DNA from: Deltaproteobacteria bacterium
Lineage (GTDB): Bacteria; Desulfobacterota; Syntrophobacteria; Syntrophobacterales; Syntrophobacteraceae
Length of the DNA stretch: 64,000 nucleotides
Assembly: GCA_021777755.1 (NCBI GenBank)
Contig: JAJYDE010000004.1
Span: 62,001-126,000, forward strand
Direction of reading: 5' to 3'
Positions 17,801-26,686 of this stretch are shown here, in pieces. Position 1 is the stretch's first letter, and each line of letters starts with the position of its first letter. The translations under genes were made by a program, and so were the position numbers. The notes beneath the pieces were generated by a model. It saw nothing but the letters and a program-made list of their open reading frames with translations, had not been told where the DNA came from and did no database searches.

Positions 17801-18244
17801 TCCCGCTTATACGATGAAATTTTGAGAGTGCCTCGGGAAGGCGATGCGGGTCGGGGCGCTTCAACGCCGTCCGTCAATTTGGAGGATATAGACCGCATGG
17901 ACGCGATCCAGTTTGAAAACTGGGTACTGACAAAATTGGCGGGCAACGGTTTCAATGTCAGCAGAACCCCCGCCAGCGGCGACGGCGGCGCTGATGGAAT
18001 TGCGGTTGACCGTACCACCGGTTCGGAGATGATCGTTCAGTGCAAGCACAGACAAAAAGGGCACTGCGACGACTCGCCGATCGATGATCTCCTACGCGCT
18101 CGCACAAGGTATGATCTCCAGGAACCTTTGCTCGTAGCATTCAGTAATGCTCGTTTTTCAAAAAAAACAGAAGACAGGGCAAAATCTTACGGTATCATTC
18201 TGATTGGTAGGGAAAAAATTAATGAGCGATGGCTTTTAGCGTAA
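14885..18244 (+). CDS. zorD: ZorD, SNF2 helicase with C-terminal Mrr-like nuclease domain
   Basis: This 1119-residue effector has an N-terminal ~480-residue region, an SNF2-type helicase core and a nuclease tail. Walker A LADDMGLGKT lies near residue 515, the DEAD-box equivalent DEMQ near 637, LTGTPIENR near 670, and helicase motifs V-VI (SPKAGGVGLTLTAANHVIHL, DRVYRIGQ) near 880-925. The last ~120 residues carry an Mrr/restriction-endonuclease-like fold with GDGGADG and QCKH catalytic motifs. ZorD is the DNA-degrading component of type I Zorya. Start ATG 14885 follows GGGGAGT. No disrupting stop is present, so the effector seems intact even though zorA is interrupted. Confidence 0.93.
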   Translation: MKMTAKFEYTILDEADAIRIELRERKIIGAGRIVPTREWALKVDGAHMTGAARLLAVADKCVDDEKPAAVRDETGINLSHTFVASLEEYIALKVGLPRSTGLVLGIDCKGNVAQPDFDLSARWLSMGTTPAIGVGVNGSILNHAGEQWRVPQPLFDLWDKIREFKRTDTRDDPTRFRLVAEIIGLLPSEEQVRLKTERYLRRIRIAHPTSFSLRLGAGPEGFRCDPVLFGAKVRDRCFSSDEPRAVSETESLLPDAAQRVFADERFPAYDECRDRYALGDGYYVYIEPALREALTVVRKAQGADQDIRRRFALNPQAYLKEALGETLPESVIEQLFIPTEQYSERVRDLGLWQPVVLPWVKREPNSWLPERFGIMVGDTRIELESKDVAKLEGSLRDAVSSGKPEVDFGGKKIPATDQALDTLERLIKVVKPPEDNAAEPQRGFTKSNSGLIFLTVEENYEAVAFARRCDARHSQTPGFPPSVRSTPKPHQEDGLCWMQEAWRSGLPGVLLADDMGLGKTFSALCFLSWLRELFLTKEQERRPFLVVAPTSLLKNWEKEHDDHLHDKGLGEILRVYGGEIKRVRLSRRMTGRDTELGEPQLDAQRLREADWVLTTYETLRDYHLSFAAVHFAVAVYDEMQKVKNPASQVATAAKVINADFTLGLTGTPIENRIEDLWAIFDIIHPGFLKDLKGFSASYRDHDLDALKRLKEQLTAPGKNRPALMCRRMKSDHLPGLPTKTVEAIRAAMPSKQAEAYDEALAGAARNKGRAILSTLQNLRSISLHPVSPQQQTTYGDDYIKWSARLSQTFQILDRIAESREKCLIFLEYLEMQEVLAALIQRRYRLSRQPLIINGSIPGPKRQLAVDEFQSRRNEFEAMILSPKAGGVGLTLTAANHVIHLSRWWNPAVEDQCTDRVYRIGQNREVHVYYPMAVHPDPSIREYSFDLKLHELLDRKRSLSRDVLMPPESFEDASRLYDEILRVPREGDAGRGASTPSVNLEDIDRMDAIQFENWVLTKLAGNGFNVSRTPASGDGGADGIAVDRTTGSEMIVQCKHRQKGHCDDSPIDDLLRARTRYDLQEPLLVAFSNARFSKKTEDRAKSYGIILIGREKINERWLLA

Positions 18245-18267
18245 AAGATGCGACAGAGAGCAAGATT

Positions 18268-18301
18268 ATTAACCGCTCGCGGCCGGTGGTTCGACCCCAC
18301 T
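18268..18301 (+). other. tRNA 3'-half-like remnant after zorD (possible attachment scar)
   Basis: The bases 18285-18301 form a T-arm: stem GGTGG, loop TTCGACC, stem CCACT (one G-U pair). The preceding TATTAACCGCTCG resembles the anticodon-loop 3' side and stem of a tRNA-Asn. No matching 5' half or paired acceptor stem is present, so this is not a functional tRNA. It sits 24 bp after the zorD stop, where an island attachment scar would be expected. No matching left copy was found. Confidence 0.35.
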
Positions 18302-18391
18302 ATCATACCGTTATCTATTGACCGCTTGCCGGCGGTTGACACAGGCGAATCGATCGAGGCCGCCTTCCGGGCGTCAAGGGGGATGGAGAAT

Positions 18392-19327
18392 ATGGCAAAT
18401 TTCGTGGAATATGGCTCCGGTTTTTCCATCAAGGCCGCGGATGGAGTTCGCCTCGCGCTGCACTGCGTTGCGGCGAAAGTTCCGAGAGCCGGGGCAGGTG
18501 AGGTGCTCTTAACTCACGGGACCTTCTCCAACTCCAATTCATGTTCGGGATTGGCCGGCTGCCTGGCTGCCAGGGGGTGGCGCTGCTGGGTGCTCGATTG
18601 GAGAGGCCACGGGGGGTCCGGGGAGGCGCCCCGGCAGACGACTCTGGACTCCGTGGCCCGACTTGACGTTCCCGCCGCGCTGGAGGCCATTTATGAGCGC
18701 GCGGGCCCGGTGCCGGTTTTCTGGATCGGCCATAGCGGCGGAGGGCTGATTGGCGCCATGTGGGCGGCGCGCAATATCGAAGCGGCCCGCAACCGGCTCC
18801 GGGGGCTTGTCATGATCGGTTCGCAGGCCTCCTGCGCCGGTACCGGCAGGCGAAACCTTTTTGCGATCCGCCTGATAGATTTACTCATCTCTGTAATCCG
18901 TTCGGCCCCCGGCCATTATCTGGGCATGGGGCCCGAATCTGAAAATCCCCGGTTGATGCGTCAGTGGTGTCGCTGGAACATGGAGGGGAACTTTCGCGGC
19001 GGGGATGGATTCGATTACTACGCCGCGCTAAAAAACCTGGAACTACCCGTTCTTGCGCTCTGCGGGGCCGGTGACAACTTTATCGCCCCCGAAGCCGGAT
19101 GCAGAAAGCTCGCCTACGGTTTCAGCGGACCGGATATCGAGTTCCATCTGTGCGGAATCGAAACGGGGTTTACCGAGAATTACTCGCATGATCGTCTTGT
19201 CTTATCGAAGCCGGCCAGCCGCGAAATCTGGCCGATGGTTGCGCGGTGGATGGAAAAGCGGCAAAACGGGGGCCAACAGGTCGATGTCGGGCTCGAAACG
19301 GACCCGGTTCAATCCGACAAAACATGA
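18392..19327 (+). CDS. Alpha/beta hydrolase
   Basis: This 311-residue protein has the alpha/beta-hydrolase fold: an oxyanion strand LLTHGTFSNS, the DWRGHGGS turn, the nucleophile elbow GHSGGG, an acid segment LCGAGDNFIAPEAG and a late His in YSHDRLV. I chose ATG 18392 because AAGGGGG sits nine bases upstream; the ATG at 18383 is too close to it, and the longer frame back to 18248 translates through a tRNA-like scar. The substrate is unknown; relatives are esterases, lipases or lysophospholipase-like enzymes. It may be the first gene outside the Zorya block. It converges on cutA. Confidence 0.83.
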   Translation: MANFVEYGSGFSIKAADGVRLALHCVAAKVPRAGAGEVLLTHGTFSNSNSCSGLAGCLAARGWRCWVLDWRGHGGSGEAPRQTTLDSVARLDVPAALEAIYERAGPVPVFWIGHSGGGLIGAMWAARNIEAARNRLRGLVMIGSQASCAGTGRRNLFAIRLIDLLISVIRSAPGHYLGMGPESENPRLMRQWCRWNMEGNFRGGDGFDYYAALKNLELPVLALCGAGDNFIAPEAGCRKLAYGFSGPDIEFHLCGIETGFTENYSHDRLVLSKPASREIWPMVARWMEKRQNGGQQVDVGLETDPVQSDKT

Positions 19328-19366
19328 AAAGAGTGGTTTGCCCCCCCTTCCGGCCGCTTGGCTAGC

Positions 19367-19690
19367 CTAAGCGCTTTCCGTTTCCTCCAAAACCCAGTTA
19401 AGATATCGAGGAAGCCCCCTGGCGACCGGAAAGGAAACTATTTCGGGGACCTCGTAGCTGTGCAGTTCCTTTACCCTCTGCTGGAGGGATTCATACTTTG
19501 ACGTCGCGGTCTTGAAGATGATAAGAAATTCCCGTTCGTCGCATATTTTACCCTTCCAGCGGTAAATCGACCGGATGGAGGGGACAATTTGAGCGCAGGC
19601 CGCCAGGCGTTCTTCGACCAGCGTCCGCCCGATCCGGGCGGCCTCCTCTTCGCCGCCCGCGGTTACAAAAACGATGGATGTTTCGCTCAT
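19367..19690 (-). CDS. cutA: CutA1 divalent-cation tolerance protein
   Basis: This 107-residue protein matches the trimeric CutA1 family throughout: SIVFVTAGGEEEAARIGRTL, the AACAQIVP segment, SIYRWKGKI, and the LHSYEVPEIVSFPV region with the terminal YLNWVLEET. The start at 19690 gives the family's usual length; the longer upstream frame is not protein-like. CutA was linked genetically to copper tolerance in E. coli, but its molecular role is still unclear. The gene is divergent from the coiled-coil/NYN gene, with only 29 bp between start codons, so their promoters must overlap. Confidence 0.95.
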   Translation of the reverse strand: MSETSIVFVTAGGEEEAARIGRTLVEERLAACAQIVPSIRSIYRWKGKICDEREFLIIFKTATSKYESLQQRVKELHSYEVPEIVSFPVARGLPRYLNWVLEETESA

Positions 19691-19719
19691 GAGCGAGCTT
19701 TCCTCATAGAGGCCCCGAG

Positions 19720-21462
19720 ATGAGCAAAAGCCTCGAAGACAGTGGTTTTTTACCGAAGATGCCGGTCCAGTTTTACGAACTGGTGATAAGGGATATCTCC
19801 GCCCCGGCCTGGGGGCGCATCTTCGAAGCCAATCCGGACGAGAAGAAAAAGGTTTTGGAAGGCTATTCCATAAGGAGTGCAAAGTCATCACAAATATTTC
19901 ACCGGCCGCCGGTATCTGAGCGCCTCTGCCGGCAACTGCAGACCAACGGGGCCTTTCTCCAAAAGGTCCTTGCCGTGTGGCGAGGGGAAAGGCCCGCCGA
20001 GATTTCATATCTCGCCATGCTAAGCGCGGATTTTATTTCCAAAAATCTGTGGAAGCTAAGAGACCTCTTCGGTCCGGCCCGCCTTTGCGCCGGACTGTTC
20101 TCGCTTGGCCTGCAAGGGCTCGATCGGCTTATCGAAACAATGGAGGCGGACGACTTCTGGTCGCGTGCGCCCGAGCCCGCGCTTTTCGATATCCTCGTGC
20201 CCACTTTGTCGATCTGGGGCGAATTTATCGAGAGCCATCCCGAGATTTCCGAAAGATTTCTGGAAAGCACGGCCGGGGGCGGTTTTCTCTTCGACCTCGA
20301 AGACGGCTCGAAAGAGGGAGAGCAAGAAGAGGGACCGTTTAAAAAGGTCGAAAAGAAACTCAGGAAAGTCCAGTCGGAGCTGGGACGCGCGACCGAACAG
20401 CTTGGCGTCCTGAGAAGTGAAAATGAGGCTCTCAGGAAAAGAATGAAGGAATGCGAAACGGAGTTCGAAAAAAGGCTCGGTACCGCTCTCAGTGTCAAGA
20501 GAAAGGAGTGGTTCGAACGCTACCAGTCGCTTGACAGGCAAGGGGCGGCCAGGGAAGCCGAACGGCTCGAATCGCTTCTCCAAAGAACAAGGCGGGCACT
20601 CGAGCTGCAAAAGCGGGCCGACGAGGAATACGGGGTTTTGGCCGATATTAGGGCAAAGCTTCTGGAAATCGACCTGGCACTGAACCGGATAGAGTCGGTC
20701 TACGCCGGTTCGCTGGTTGTGCACAGGGAAGTGGAGAAGGTTAAAGAAGCCCTTCTAGACGAGAAAGCCCGGCTGCTAAAACTTCCGGGAATCGGCAAAA
20801 TCATCGGCTCATCCGATGCCGGGGCGGGGGAAATTGTCTCCCGGATAAACCTGCTCGAGCCCGTGCCGGCCAATTTACCCCGGCTGATCGAGTTGCGAAA
20901 GATGGCCGGAGCGCTCTCGGAAATCGGCCTGACAGGCGACCCCGCCCGGATCGAGGATGCGGTTAAACACAAAAGGCGCCAGATCCTTGAGCGGCTCTAT
21001 TTTCAATTCGAGCCCTCAAAAAACGCGGGGAGGCAAAAGGGCGCCCGGTACCTGGATGATTTCATAAAGTCTGAAGAGAGCAGACGATACGAGCTTTTCA
21101 TCGACGGCTACAACGTCTTGCTGCGCTCTCACGCCGAAGGGGGACATTTTCCGCGCGGGGAGTTGACTAAATTTCGCAACCGCTTCATTGAAGCCGTTTC
21201 GACCAAAAGCAAACACTTTGCGAAAGTCTGGCTGGTCTTCGACGGCGTCGAGGAGTCGCGCACCGTTGCGGCCAACATGCAAATAATCTACACTGACAAG
21301 GCCATAAGCTCGGCCGATGAGGTCCTGATTGAAAAAATTTCGGCGAGAAAACATAGAAAAAGCCTGCTTGTAACCGCTGACGAAGGTATCATTTCGGCGG
21401 TCGGCGACCATGTTTTCGCTTTGATCGACGTGGCCGATTTTTACATGTTTCTTTTTGAATAG
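19720..21462 (+). CDS. Coiled-coil protein with C-terminal NYN/YacP-like nuclease domain
   Basis: This 580-residue protein has three parts. The N-terminal ~190 residues are helical and unassigned. Residues about 205-360 form a long charged coiled coil ([18 protein letters not shown] and onwards). The last ~115 residues form a NYN/PIN-like domain with [13 protein letters not shown] (first acidic motif), [15 protein letters not shown], and [12 protein letters not shown] plus LLVTADEG, matching YacP-type RNases (Rae1-like). The acidic catalytic residues appear present. The architecture is unusual: most YacP proteins are about 170 residues. It starts just upstream of and overlaps the region of queC, with 10 bp between stop and the next start. 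Role in RNA processing is inferred. Confidence 0.75.
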   Translation: MSKSLEDSGFLPKMPVQFYELVIRDISAPAWGRIFEANPDEKKKVLEGYSIRSAKSSQIFHRPPVSERLCRQLQTNGAFLQKVLAVWRGERPAEISYLAMLSADFISKNLWKLRDLFGPARLCAGLFSLGLQGLDRLIETMEADDFWSRAPEPALFDILVPTLSIWGEFIESHPEISERFLESTAGGGFLFDLEDGSKEGEQEEGPFKKVEKKLRKVQSELGRATEQLGVLRSENEALRKRMKECETEFEKRLGTALSVKRKEWFERYQSLDRQGAAREAERLESLLQRTRRALELQKRADEEYGVLADIRAKLLEIDLALNRIESVYAGSLVVHREVEKVKEALLDEKARLLKLPGIGKIIGSSDAGAGEIVSRINLLEPVPANLPRLIELRKMAGALSEIGLTGDPARIEDAVKHKRRQILERLYFQFEPSKNAGRQKGARYLDDFIKSEESRRYELFIDGYNVLLRSHAEGGHFPRGELTKFRNRFIEAVSTKSKHFAKVWLVFDGVEESRTVAANMQIIYTDKAISSADEVLIEKISARKHRKSLLVTADEGIISAVGDHVFALIDVADFYMFLFE

Positions 21463-21472
21463 GGTCCTTTAC

Positions 21473-22174
21473 ATGACAGAGGAAAACAAAAGAGCGGTCG
21501 TGCTGGTGTCCGGCGGATTGGATTCGACCACGTGCCTTGCGATCGCCAGAAAAGAGGGCTTCGATCTTTTTGCCCTGAGTTTTGATTACGGCCAGAGGCA
21601 CAGGGCGGAAATCGGGGCCGCGAAGCTGGTGGCAAAAACCCTCGGAGTAAAAGAGCATTTGGTTCTCGATGTTCCCCTGGGCGCAATCGGCGGCTCCGCT
21701 CTTACCGCGGGAATCGATGTGCCCAAGGACGTTCCGATCGAGCGGATGGGGGAGCGAATTCCGGTGACTTACGTGCCGGCCAGGAACACGATTTTCCTCT
21801 CTTTCGCCCTTGCATGGGGCGAAACGCTTGGCGCACCCGATATCTTTATCGGCGTAAACGCCCTGGATTACTCCGGCTATCCCGATTGCCGGCCCGAGTA
21901 CATAGAATCTTTCGAAAAAATGGCCAACCTGGCCATAAGGGAATGTGTCGAAGGGCGCCTGCGCGTTCGCATTCATACGCCCTTGATCAATATGACCAAG
22001 GCGTCGATCATCAAAACGGGGGTGGAGCTGGGGATCGATTTTTCCATGACCCACTCCTGCTATGACCCCGATTCGGCCGGAAGAGCGTGCGGCAGGTGCG
22101 ACAGTTGTATTTTGCGAAAAAGGGGCTTTGCGGAAAGCTCCATACCGGACCCTACGCGGTATGCGGACCGATGA
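21473..22174 (+). CDS. queC: 7-cyano-7-deazaguanine synthase QueC
   Basis: This 233-residue enzyme converts 7-carboxy-7-deazaguanine to preQ0 with ATP and ammonia, a step in queuosine biosynthesis. The PP-loop SGGLDS is at residues 13-18. Zinc-binding cysteines are C196, C206, C209 and C212 in [20 protein letters not shown] 21473 gives the family's usual N-terminus; a TTG at 21455 would overlap the preceding stop. The gene is followed 16 bp later by queF, the next enzyme of the pathway, so they are co-transcribed. QueD and QueE are not in the window. Confidence 0.96.
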   Translation: MTEENKRAVVLVSGGLDSTTCLAIARKEGFDLFALSFDYGQRHRAEIGAAKLVAKTLGVKEHLVLDVPLGAIGGSALTAGIDVPKDVPIERMGERIPVTYVPARNTIFLSFALAWGETLGAPDIFIGVNALDYSGYPDCRPEYIESFEKMANLAIRECVEGRLRVRIHTPLINMTKASIIKTGVELGIDFSMTHSCYDPDSAGRACGRCDSCILRKRGFAESSIPDPTRYADR

Positions 22175-22190
22175 AAATGGATTGAGGGAA

Positions 22191-22655
22191 ATGACCGAGG
22201 TTAAAAACGAACTCACCCAGCTCGGGAAAAAGGCAAAAACAGCCAGGACCCCTCAAAGGGCGGTCCTGGAGACATTTACAAACACTCACCCGGAGACGGA
22301 CTACGTGGTGCGGCTCAGCGCCCCGGAATTCACCACTCTTTGCCCCATAACAGGGCAGCCCGATTTTGCCGTGATCGTAATCGATTACGTGCCTTCGGAA
22401 AAGCTGGTGGAAAGCAAGTCGCTAAAGCTTTTTTTGGGCAGCTTTCGAAACCACGGAACCTTCCACGAAGATTGCACGGTATATATACACGATCGGCTGA
22501 AGGAAGCCATGTCGCCCAGGTTTTTGCGGGTAACCGGCATCTGGAACGTAAGGGGGGGAATCGCCATAGACGTGGTGGTTCAAACCGGCGAACTGCCTCC
22601 TTCCTGTACTATCCTACCGCTTGGGGGCACGGACTACCGGGGAGGGCGGCAGTGA
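22191..22655 (+). CDS. queF: NADPH-dependent preQ0 reductase QueF
   Basis: This 154-residue protein is a type I (unimodular) QueF, which reduces the nitrile of preQ0 to the amine preQ1. Catalytic Cys51 and Asp58 lie in [10 protein letters not shown]; the NADPH-binding ESKSLK motif is at 74-79 and FHEDC (91-95) binds substrate. I chose ATG 22191 with GAGGGAA just upstream; ATG 22161 would overlap queC by 14 bp. It immediately follows queC on the same strand. The sequence looks complete and shows nothing unusual. Confidence 0.96.
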   Translation: MTEVKNELTQLGKKAKTARTPQRAVLETFTNTHPETDYVVRLSAPEFTTLCPITGQPDFAVIVIDYVPSEKLVESKSLKLFLGSFRNHGTFHEDCTVYIHDRLKEAMSPRFLRVTGIWNVRGGIAIDVVVQTGELPPSCTILPLGGTDYRGGRQ

Positions 22656-22790
22656 AAAGCCGGTGCCGATCTCTTGCAACAAGGTCTCCCATCTCTTAGA
22701 ATAGCACCCTGTAAAATCCGGCTGCCATGTGGACGGACAGGGCTTTTCGCCCCCGGGCATCAAGTGTTTCCGGGGGGGGCAGGTGATGAA

Positions 22791-23705
22791 ATGAGGGAGA
22801 AAAGGAATATCTTTTTTTTGCCGGCGGTGTCGCTTCTGGTATCCGGGCTTTTGGGCGGTTGCGGCAAGGTGGCCATTCTCAATCCCGCGGGGCCGATCGG
22901 CCGGGCCGAGCGAGATTTGATCCTTACGGCCCTCGGGCTCATGATGATCGTGGTCGTGCCGGTCATCCTCATGGCTCTTTGGTTTCCGCGAAGGTATTCG
23001 GCTTCCCGAAAGGATGCGGCCTACACTCCGAAGTGGACCAGGTCCGCGAAGCTCGAACTGATCGTCTGGCTGGTTCCCATCGCCATAGTGACCACCCTTG
23101 GCCACCTCGCCTGGAGCGGGGCACACCGGTTGGATCCCTTCCGGCCCATGGACCGGGGAGTCAAGCCCGTAAATGTTGAAGTTGTAGCCATGGACTGGAA
23201 ATGGCTTTTCATCTATCCGGATCAAGACATCGCGGTTATAAACAAGCTTGTTTTTCCGGCCGGTACGCCTCTAAGCTTCCGAATCACTTCGGATACGGTG
23301 GTGAATTCCTTTTTCATCCCGCGGCTTGGCAGCCAGATGTACGCCATGGCCGGAATGGTCTCCAGGCTGCATCTATTGGCCGATAAACCAGGCCTCTATT
23401 ACGGCCAGAGTCAGCAGTTCAGCGGCAAGGGGTATGCCGGCATGCATTTTGAGGCCAGGGCGGTTTCAGCGGCTCGATTCAAGGACTGGCTTGAAAATGT
23501 GAGGCGATCGCCCGACAGGCTCGATGCGGTCCGGTTCAAAAAACTCGAAAAACCGAGTATCGACGCCCCCGTAACCTACTTTTCCAATGTCGAACCCGGT
23601 CTTTTCGACCGAATCGTTGGAAGTTTTGTAAACATGGGACCGATGGCCAAAGCCAGGCCCCCCGTTCGCCCCGGCGTCGCAGGCGCCGTTGCCGGAGTAC
23701 GTTGA
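22791..23705 (+). CDS. cyoA: Cytochrome bo3 quinol oxidase subunit II
   Basis: This 304-residue subunit has a lipoprotein signal with Cys24 (SGLLGGC), two membrane helices (about 40-60 and 85-105) and a C-terminal periplasmic cupredoxin-like domain. The domain has no copper-A ligand set, as expected for a quinol oxidase rather than cytochrome c oxidase. [11 protein letters not shown] and [11 protein letters not shown] motifs match CyoA. ATG 22791 fits with the lipoprotein signal. It is the first gene of cyoABCD and ends one base before cyoB. Heme O synthase (cyoE) is not in this window. Confidence 0.95.
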   Translation: MREKRNIFFLPAVSLLVSGLLGGCGKVAILNPAGPIGRAERDLILTALGLMMIVVVPVILMALWFPRRYSASRKDAAYTPKWTRSAKLELIVWLVPIAIVTTLGHLAWSGAHRLDPFRPMDRGVKPVNVEVVAMDWKWLFIYPDQDIAVINKLVFPAGTPLSFRITSDTVVNSFFIPRLGSQMYAMAGMVSRLHLLADKPGLYYGQSQQFSGKGYAGMHFEARAVSAARFKDWLENVRRSPDRLDAVRFKKLEKPSIDAPVTYFSNVEPGLFDRIVGSFVNMGPMAKARPPVRPGVAGAVAGVR

Positions 23706-23706
23706 T

Positions 23707-25710
23707 ATGTTGGGTAAACTCACCCTTTCGGCCATACCCTTCCATGACCCGATTGTAATGGGCGCGGTTTCGGGCTCGGTTCTGCTCGGAGCGGCCATCG
23801 TAGCCCTCATAACCTGTTACGGCAAATGGGGCTATCTTTGGAACGAGTGGCTGACGAGCCTGGACCACAAAAGAATCGGGGTGATGTATCTGGTACTTGC
23901 GCTGGTAATGCTGCTTCGAGGCCTGTCGGACGCCGTCATGATGCGCGCCCAGCAGGCGCTTGCCGTTGGCGGCTCCCACGGCTTCCTGCCCCCGGAGCAT
24001 TTCGACCAGATCTTCACCGCTCACGGCACGATCATGATAATCTTCATGGCCATGCCCTTTATTGCGGGTCTTATGAACATCATCGTGCCGCAGCAGATCG
24101 GGGCCCGCGATGTGGCCTTCCCCTTTTTGAATTCCTTAAGCCTCTGGCTGACTGTGGCCGGGGCACTGCTGGTGATGGTATCCCTCGGGGTGGGCGAGTT
24201 CTCGAAGGCCGGCTGGTCGGGCTATTCGCCTCTTACCGAAAAGCTCTTCAGCCCCGGCACGGGGGTGGACTACTGGGACTGGGCCATCCAGATAGCCGGC
24301 ATCGCCTCCCTCATGTCCGCCATAAACTTCTTTGTCACCATCCTGCGGATGCGCGCTCCCGGGATGAATCTCATGCGGATGCCCCTTTTTACCTGGGCGG
24401 TCTTTTTTACCACCGTTCTCATGATTTGCTCCTTTCCGGTCCTGACCGTAAGCCTTGCCATGCTGTCCCTGGATCGCTACCTGGGGATGCATTTTTTCAG
24501 CAACACGTTTGGCGGCAATATCATGATGTATGTGAACCTTTTCTGGATGTGGGGCCATCCGGAAGTTTACATCGTCATCCTGCCGGCCTTCGGAATTTTT
24601 TCGGAGATTGTGGCCACATTTTCCGCAAAGCGTTTGTTCGGCTACAAGTCTTTGGTCTATGCCACGGGGGCCATCACGTTGTTTTCTTTTGGCGTTTGGC
24701 TGCACCACTTTTTCACCATGGGCGCGGGCCCCGATGTCAATGCGGTCTTCGGCATTACGACCATGATCATCGCCGTGCCAACCGGGGTAAAAATCTTCAA
24801 CTGGCTCTTCACGATGTATCGAGGGCGTGTCAGGTTGACCGTGCCCATGTACTGGACCCTCGGATTCATCGTAAGTTTTACCCTCGGGGGGGCAACGGGC
24901 GTACTCATGGGAGTTCCGCCGGCCGACTTCGTGGTCCACAACAGCCTTTTCCTGGTTGCGCACTTTCACACCATGCTGATTACGGGCGCGTTGTTTGGTC
25001 TTGTGGCCGGGTACTCCTACTGGTTTCCCAAAATAACCGGTTTTCGGCTGAACGAAAAATGGGGCAAGAGGGCCTTTTTCTTCTGGCTTGCAGGTTTCTA
25101 CCTGGCTTTCGGGCCGCTTTATCTGCTGGGTTTAATGGGCATGCCCCGCCGGATGTGGCATTACAGCAACCCGGCCTGGCATCCCTGGCTCGTGGTGGCC
25201 GCCTGCGGAACGGCGCTCATCGTGATCGGAACCTTCCTTCTGATCGTTCAATTGGTGGTGAGCTACAGGGAGAGGAAAGACAATCTCGATTTGACGGGCG
25301 ACCCGTACGACGGGCGGACCCTCGAATGGGTCACTTCCTCTCCTCCTCCCGTCTATAATTTCGCCGAAATTCCCGTAGTCCATGACATCGACGCTTTGGC
25401 GGATATGAAGGAGCGAGGCGAGGTCCACAAACGCCCGGCCCGGTACCACGATATTGAAATTCCCGAAAACTCCGGCGCCGGTTTTCTTATTGGCGTCCTC
25501 ACCTTCTGCTCGGGGTTCGCCCTGGTCTGGTATATCTGGTGGCTGGCCGCGGCATCGGCCGCGGGCGTGGTTTTGATTGTGATTGCCCGGTCCTTCGACG
25601 ACCACACGCATCGGATCATTCCAGCCTCGGAAATCGAACGGATCGAGGAAAATCGTTATCGACAACTCGAGGCGGCTCGCTCGGGCCGCTCGGAAATCTC
25701 ACCCGCATGA
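23707..25710 (+). CDS. cyoB: Cytochrome bo3 quinol oxidase subunit I
   Basis: This 667-residue subunit holds the catalytic centre that reduces oxygen with ubiquinol or menaquinol and pumps protons. Counting from ATG 23707, the residues align one-to-one with E. coli CyoB numbering: heme ligands H106, H419 and H421; copper-B ligands H284, H333 and H334; Y288; channel residues E286 and K362; quinone-site R71, D75, H98 and Q101. That match supports this start (GGAG nine bases upstream). About 15 membrane helices are present. All key residues are intact, so the enzyme should be active. Confidence 0.97.
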   Translation: MLGKLTLSAIPFHDPIVMGAVSGSVLLGAAIVALITCYGKWGYLWNEWLTSLDHKRIGVMYLVLALVMLLRGLSDAVMMRAQQALAVGGSHGFLPPEHFDQIFTAHGTIMIIFMAMPFIAGLMNIIVPQQIGARDVAFPFLNSLSLWLTVAGALLVMVSLGVGEFSKAGWSGYSPLTEKLFSPGTGVDYWDWAIQIAGIASLMSAINFFVTILRMRAPGMNLMRMPLFTWAVFFTTVLMICSFPVLTVSLAMLSLDRYLGMHFFSNTFGGNIMMYVNLFWMWGHPEVYIVILPAFGIFSEIVATFSAKRLFGYKSLVYATGAITLFSFGVWLHHFFTMGAGPDVNAVFGITTMIIAVPTGVKIFNWLFTMYRGRVRLTVPMYWTLGFIVSFTLGGATGVLMGVPPADFVVHNSLFLVAHFHTMLITGALFGLVAGYSYWFPKITGFRLNEKWGKRAFFFWLAGFYLAFGPLYLLGLMGMPRRMWHYSNPAWHPWLVVAACGTALIVIGTFLLIVQLVVSYRERKDNLDLTGDPYDGRTLEWVTSSPPPVYNFAEIPVVHDIDALADMKERGEVHKRPARYHDIEIPENSGAGFLIGVLTFCSGFALVWYIWWLAAASAAGVVLIVIARSFDDHTHRIIPASEIERIEENRYRQLEAARSGRSEISPA

Positions 25711-25727
25711 ATCGCAGGTATCAAACT

Positions 25728-26342
25728 ATGACGAACCACGCTCCCACGGCCCAACTCGCTCAAGTCGAAGATCTCCGACAAGAGGCCCTGACAAACCAGG
25801 TTTTCGGCTTCTGGATCTATCTTATGAGCGATCTCATCTTGTTTTCGGCTATTTTTGCAACCTTTGTGGTTCAAAGTCACAGCTACGCGGGAGGGCCGAC
25901 GGGAAAAGAGTTGTTTCACCTGCCTTACGTGCTGGTCGAAACACTTTTACTGCTTTTTAGCAGCGCCACCTGCGGGCTGGCCATGGTGGCCGCTCAAAAC
26001 GAAAGAAGGGCACTCGTCCTCCAGTGGCTCGCCCTTACTTTTCTGCTGGGGCTCGGGTTTGTTTCCATGGAAGTAAAAGAGTTCCACTCGATGATCGCGG
26101 GCGGCAACGGACCGGATCGCAGCGGATTTCTTTCCGCTTTTTTCACCCTGGTGGGAACCCACGGCGCACACGTTTTCCTCGGCCTTCTGTGGATGGCCGT
26201 AACCATGGCGCAGGTGGGACTTAAGGGGTTGAGCACCTCCGTGCAGTCCAAACTGATGCGGCTGAGCATGTTTTGGCATTTTTTAGACATCGTGTGGGTT
26301 GGGGTCTTTACCACCGTCTATCTGCGGGGAGTGCTGCAATGA
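25728..26342 (+). CDS. cyoC: Cytochrome bo3 quinol oxidase subunit III
   Basis: This 204-residue subunit has five membrane helices and the family's [20 protein letters not shown] first helix, the [10 protein letters not shown] loop, and [14 protein letters not shown]. It stabilises the subunit I core. ATG 25728 is chosen; an alternative ATG at 25707 overlaps the cyoB stop (ATGA) and adds seven residues. Its stop overlaps the cyoD start (ATGA), indicating translational coupling in cyoABCD. Confidence 0.95.
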   Translation: MTNHAPTAQLAQVEDLRQEALTNQVFGFWIYLMSDLILFSAIFATFVVQSHSYAGGPTGKELFHLPYVLVETLLLLFSSATCGLAMVAAQNERRALVLQWLALTFLLGLGFVSMEVKEFHSMIAGGNGPDRSGFLSAFFTLVGTHGAHVFLGLLWMAVTMAQVGLKGLSTSVQSKLMRLSMFWHFLDIVWVGVFTTVYLRGVLQ

Positions 26343-26665
26343 ACCGCTCACTTATCGACTCGGTCGGCGCTGGCGGGGCGGCCTTCAGGTCTTACGCGGT
26401 CGGCTTCGTACTGGCCCTCGTCCTGACCGGACTTTCGTTTGCCCTGGTGATGAGCGGCGTGCTGTCCCGACCCGCCACACTGATAATCATATTCGCGGCC
26501 GCGGCCCTCCAAAGCCTGGTGCACATACACTATTTCCTGCACCTGGACATGTCCTCCAAAGCCCGCTGGAATGTCTTGGCGCTCGCATTTACCGCGCTGG
26601 TCATGGCCATTTTCATCGGGGGAACCGTCTGGATCATGTATTACCTGCAGTACCGCCTGATGTGA
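26339..26665 (+). CDS. cyoD: Cytochrome bo3 quinol oxidase subunit IV
   Basis: This is a 108-residue small subunit with three membrane helices (about 17-38, 43-64 and 78-100) and the family's [15 protein letters not shown] segment between the second and third. CyoD assists assembly of the copper-B centre. The ATG overlaps the cyoC stop by four bases. It ends the cyo operon; the next gene, a DUF2284 protein, starts 21 bp later on the same strand and may be co-transcribed. Confidence 0.94.
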   Translation: MNRSLIDSVGAGGAAFRSYAVGFVLALVLTGLSFALVMSGVLSRPATLIIIFAAAALQSLVHIHYFLHLDMSSKARWNVLALAFTALVMAIFIGGTVWIMYYLQYRLM

Positions 26666-26686
26666 AAAAAAGATAAGGATCAATGA

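Noticed and set aside
18248-18391. N-terminal extension of the alpha/beta hydrolase
   Set aside because: It translates across the tRNA-like scar and lacks a fold pattern; a better start with a ribosome-binding site is at 18392.
21400-21473. PreQ1 riboswitch before queC
   Set aside because: There is no space: queC starts 10 bp after the NYN gene stop and no leader structure is visible.
23826-25358. 510-codon frame within cyoB
   Set aside because: It is an out-of-frame shadow of cyoB, whose residues match E. coli CyoB position by position.
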